From: an uncultured Saprospiraceae bacterium | GTDB taxonomy: Bacteria > Bacteroidota > Bacteroidia > Chitinophagales > Saprospiraceae | DNA: 8,265 nucleotides | Assembly (NCBI GenBank): GCA_937959375.1 | Contig: CALGLS010000343.1 | Span: 1 to 8,265 of the forward strand | Direction of reading: 5' to 3' | Shown here: positions 6,539-8,265 of the stretch, in pieces | Layout: each line of letters opens with the position of its first letter | Numbering within the stretch: position 1 is the first letter of the stretch | Program-made: the position numbers and the translations under genes | The notes under the pieces: model-generated | The model's database searches: none | The model's input: only the letters and a program-made list of their open reading frames with translations | What the model was told of the DNA's origin: nothing

Positions 6539-8265
6539 ATGACTAAACTAAAAACAATGGCCAAGAGACTTTCTTTCCTTACGCTCTTTTTATGGTGCTT
6601 ACTTATAGGGAGTACTAATTCCATTTACGCGCAACCTGCTGGTTTTTCAGATCAACTTTTTATGGGAGATTGGGACCAAGTAGTTGGAATGACCTTCGAT
6701 GATAATTGCAAAATTTACGTTTGGGAAAAAAGCGGTAAAGTTTGGATTGTTGAAGACGGTGTAAAACTTTCTACCCCACTTATTGATATCAGTGAAGAGG
6801 TTGGAAATTGGAGAGACTTTGGTTTGGTAGGATTCGCATTGGATCCTGATTTTTCTTCTAACGGGCACATTTATTTGTGTTATACCGTTGATCGCCATCA
6901 CTTACTTTATTTTGGAACCAATCAATACAATCCAAATACCAACGAATATTTCAACGCGACCATCGGTCGTGTAACAAGATACACTGCCCAAGCTTCTACT
7001 AATTTTACAACAGTAGATTACAACAGTAGAAACGTACTCATAGGTGAAACTAAAGAAACTGGAATTCCAAGTTTACACGAATCTCATGGTATTGGTCAAT
7101 TGGTTTTTGGAGAAGATCATACGCTTTTAGTTTGTGCTGGTGATGGTGCAAGTTATGGTTCCGTAGATGAAGGTTCTGCATCAGAAACTTATTATGCACA
7201 AGCACTAAGTGATGGAATCATAACAACGGAAGAAAACATTGGAGCTTACCGTTCGCAATCTTTAAATTCCCTTGACGGAAAAATTTTGCGTATCGATCCT
7301 GAAACTGGAGATGGTGTGCCGAGTAACCCTTATTACAATAGTTCACAACCTCGTTCGGCTCAATCAAGAGTTTGGTCGAGTGGTGTTCGAAACCCATACC
7401 GAATGGTTAAAAAACCAGACACTGGTTCTCACTTTGAAAATGATGGAGACCCTGGCGTTTTTTACTACGGTGATGTAGGATGGGCGAACAGAGAAGAACT
7501 TGGTGTAATTACAACAGGTGGTCAGAATTTTGGTTGGCCCAAATTCGAAGGTATGACTTATCAGCCAGGCTACAATAATCCTGCTTATGCACCTGCAAAT
7601 CACGAACGACCAAAAGTAGACTGGCGTAGTGGTACCCCAAGAGCTTTAGTGAATGGTACCATATATAATGTAGGATCATCGCAAGTCCCTGGTCCTTCTT
7701 TTAATGGTAATGCTGCTACCGGAGGCGTTTGGTATACTGGAACAGATTTTCCAGAAGAATATCAAAACACTTATTTTCATGCCGATTATGGGGCCGGTTG
7801 GATTCGAAATTTTACGTTTGATGCTAATCATAATCCTACAGAAGTTAAAAACTTTAGTAGCAATATTGGCGCTGTGGTATTCGTAACTACTTCGCCACTC
7901 GAAGGCGGTTTGTATTATGTAAGATACCCAAATAGTATTCGTAAAATAACGTACAACAACTCGGGGAATAACGACCCAATTGCCATCGCTTCTGCTGATG
8001 TGGAAAATGGCCCCGGACCACTTGCTGTTCAGTTTATTGGTAACGAATCATACGATCCCGACGGAAACCCACTTAGTTTTTCTTGGAACTTTGGAGATGG
8101 GACAACTAGTTCAGAAATAAACCCAAAACATATTTTCACACCAGGTAACACCAACCCAACGAGCTACAATGTTACACTGACATTAAGTGATAATAATGGG
8201 GGAGTGGATCAGCAAACATTATTTGTTTCTACCAACAATACCCCTCCTGTTATCAATTCTACTTC
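6539..8265 (+). CDS. Secreted PQQ-dependent glucose/sorbosone dehydrogenase-like protein with PKD domain (3' partial)
   Basis: The frame is open to the right edge, with 575 visible residues. A Sec signal is clear: basic residues 3-10, hydrophobic 11-24, likely cleavage after 'SIYA' at residue 31. Residues about 36-470 form the six-bladed propeller of the soluble PQQ glucose/sorbosone dehydrogenase family: 'GLVGFALDPDF' (95-105), 'ESHGIGQLVFGED' (181-193) with H183 at the position of the catalytic histidine, 'AGDGAS' (200-205), 'SLDGKILRIDPETG' (244-257), 'SGVRNPYRM' (281-289) with R284 matching the PQQ-contacting arginine, 'GWANREELGVITTGGQNFGWP' spread over 314-334 (first part calcium-binding), and 'HADYGAGWIRNF' (414-425). 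Such enzymes oxidise sugars or related polyols in the periplasm or outside the cell; the substrate here cannot be read. A PKD domain follows (about 479-565, 'FSWNFGDGTTS', 'SYNVTLTLSD'), and 'NNTPPVIN' at the edge suggests another Ig-like domain. In-frame alternative starts are ATG at 6503, 6506 and 6557. 6539 or 6557 gives the normal signal-peptide length. Confidence 0.9.
   Translation, partial: MTKLKTMAKRLSFLTLFLWCLLIGSTNSIYAQPAGFSDQLFMGDWDQVVGMTFDDNCKIYVWEKSGKVWIVEDGVKLSTPLIDISEEVGNWRDFGLVGFALDPDFSSNGHIYLCYTVDRHHLLYFGTNQYNPNTNEYFNATIGRVTRYTAQASTNFTTVDYNSRNVLIGETKETGIPSLHESHGIGQLVFGEDHTLLVCAGDGASYGSVDEGSASETYYAQALSDGIITTEENIGAYRSQSLNSLDGKILRIDPETGDGVPSNPYYNSSQPRSAQSRVWSSGVRNPYRMVKKPDTGSHFENDGDPGVFYYGDVGWANREELGVITTGGQNFGWPKFEGMTYQPGYNNPAYAPANHERPKVDWRSGTPRALVNGTIYNVGSSQVPGPSFNGNAATGGVWYTGTDFPEEYQNTYFHADYGAGWIRNFTFDANHNPTEVKNFSSNIGAVVFVTTSPLEGGLYYVRYPNSIRKITYNNSGNNDPIAIASADVENGPGPLAVQFIGNESYDPDGNPLSFSWNFGDGTTSSEINPKHIFTPGNTNPTSYNVTLTLSDNNGGVDQQTLFVSTNNTPPVINST

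Noticed and set aside
7272..7886. Short plus- and minus-strand frames within the dehydrogenase gene
   Set aside because: They overlap the conserved propeller in other frames, and the conserved motifs are all in the frame that begins at 6539.

Overview
The window looks like chromosomal DNA of a Bacteroidota bacterium, most plausibly from the Saprospiria/Chitinophagia side of the phylum. The evidence is a type IX secretion system (T9SS) type A sorting domain, a long array of four-cysteine HYR-like repeats, a dockerin-like module of the kind common in Saprospiraceae surface proteins, PKD domains in two separate genes, AT-rich intergenic DNA, no Shine-Dalgarno-like sequence before the starts, and two candidate promoters of the Bacteroidota type (TAnnTTTG at -7). 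The lineage call is inferred from these features and not from a marker gene.

Layout, left to right. (1) Bases 2-3604, plus strand: the 3' part (1200 codons) of a giant secreted protein whose start lies left of the window. It has about ten HYR-like repeats, a carboxypeptidase-regulatory-like beta domain, a dockerin-like module, a cohesin-like domain and a T9SS type A C-terminal domain. A strong, probably bidirectional hairpin terminator follows. (2) Bases 3804-4391, minus strand: an unrecognised 195-residue single-pass membrane protein with a Thr/Pro-rich N-terminal tail and a PKD-like C-terminal domain. It has its own candidate promoter. (3) Bases 4642-5874, minus strand: an MltA/3D-type lytic transglycosylase without a lipobox cysteine. 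It ends in a strong hairpin terminator and has a candidate promoter about 120 bases upstream. (4) Bases 5875-6538: a 664-base AT-rich intergenic region between divergent genes. (5) Bases 6539-8265, plus strand: the 5' part (575 codons) of a secreted PQQ-dependent glucose/sorbosone dehydrogenase-like protein followed by a PKD domain. It is still open at the right edge.

How the genes relate. All four products are predicted to act beyond the inner membrane: a secreted repeat adhesin or structural protein, an envelope-anchored PKD protein, a peptidoglycan hydrolase and an exported oxidoreductase. They do not form one operon. The two minus-strand genes are separated by a terminator, and the flanking plus-strand genes are independent and incomplete. 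I see no RNA gene, insertion sequence, CRISPR array, integrase or toxin-antitoxin pair, and nothing that amounts to a wholly new system. The points most worth a second look are the dockerin-like plus cohesin-like pair in one polypeptide, the transmembrane PKD protein, the MltA homologue without a lipidation cysteine, and a near-perfect palindrome inside the 5' coding end of the MltA gene.
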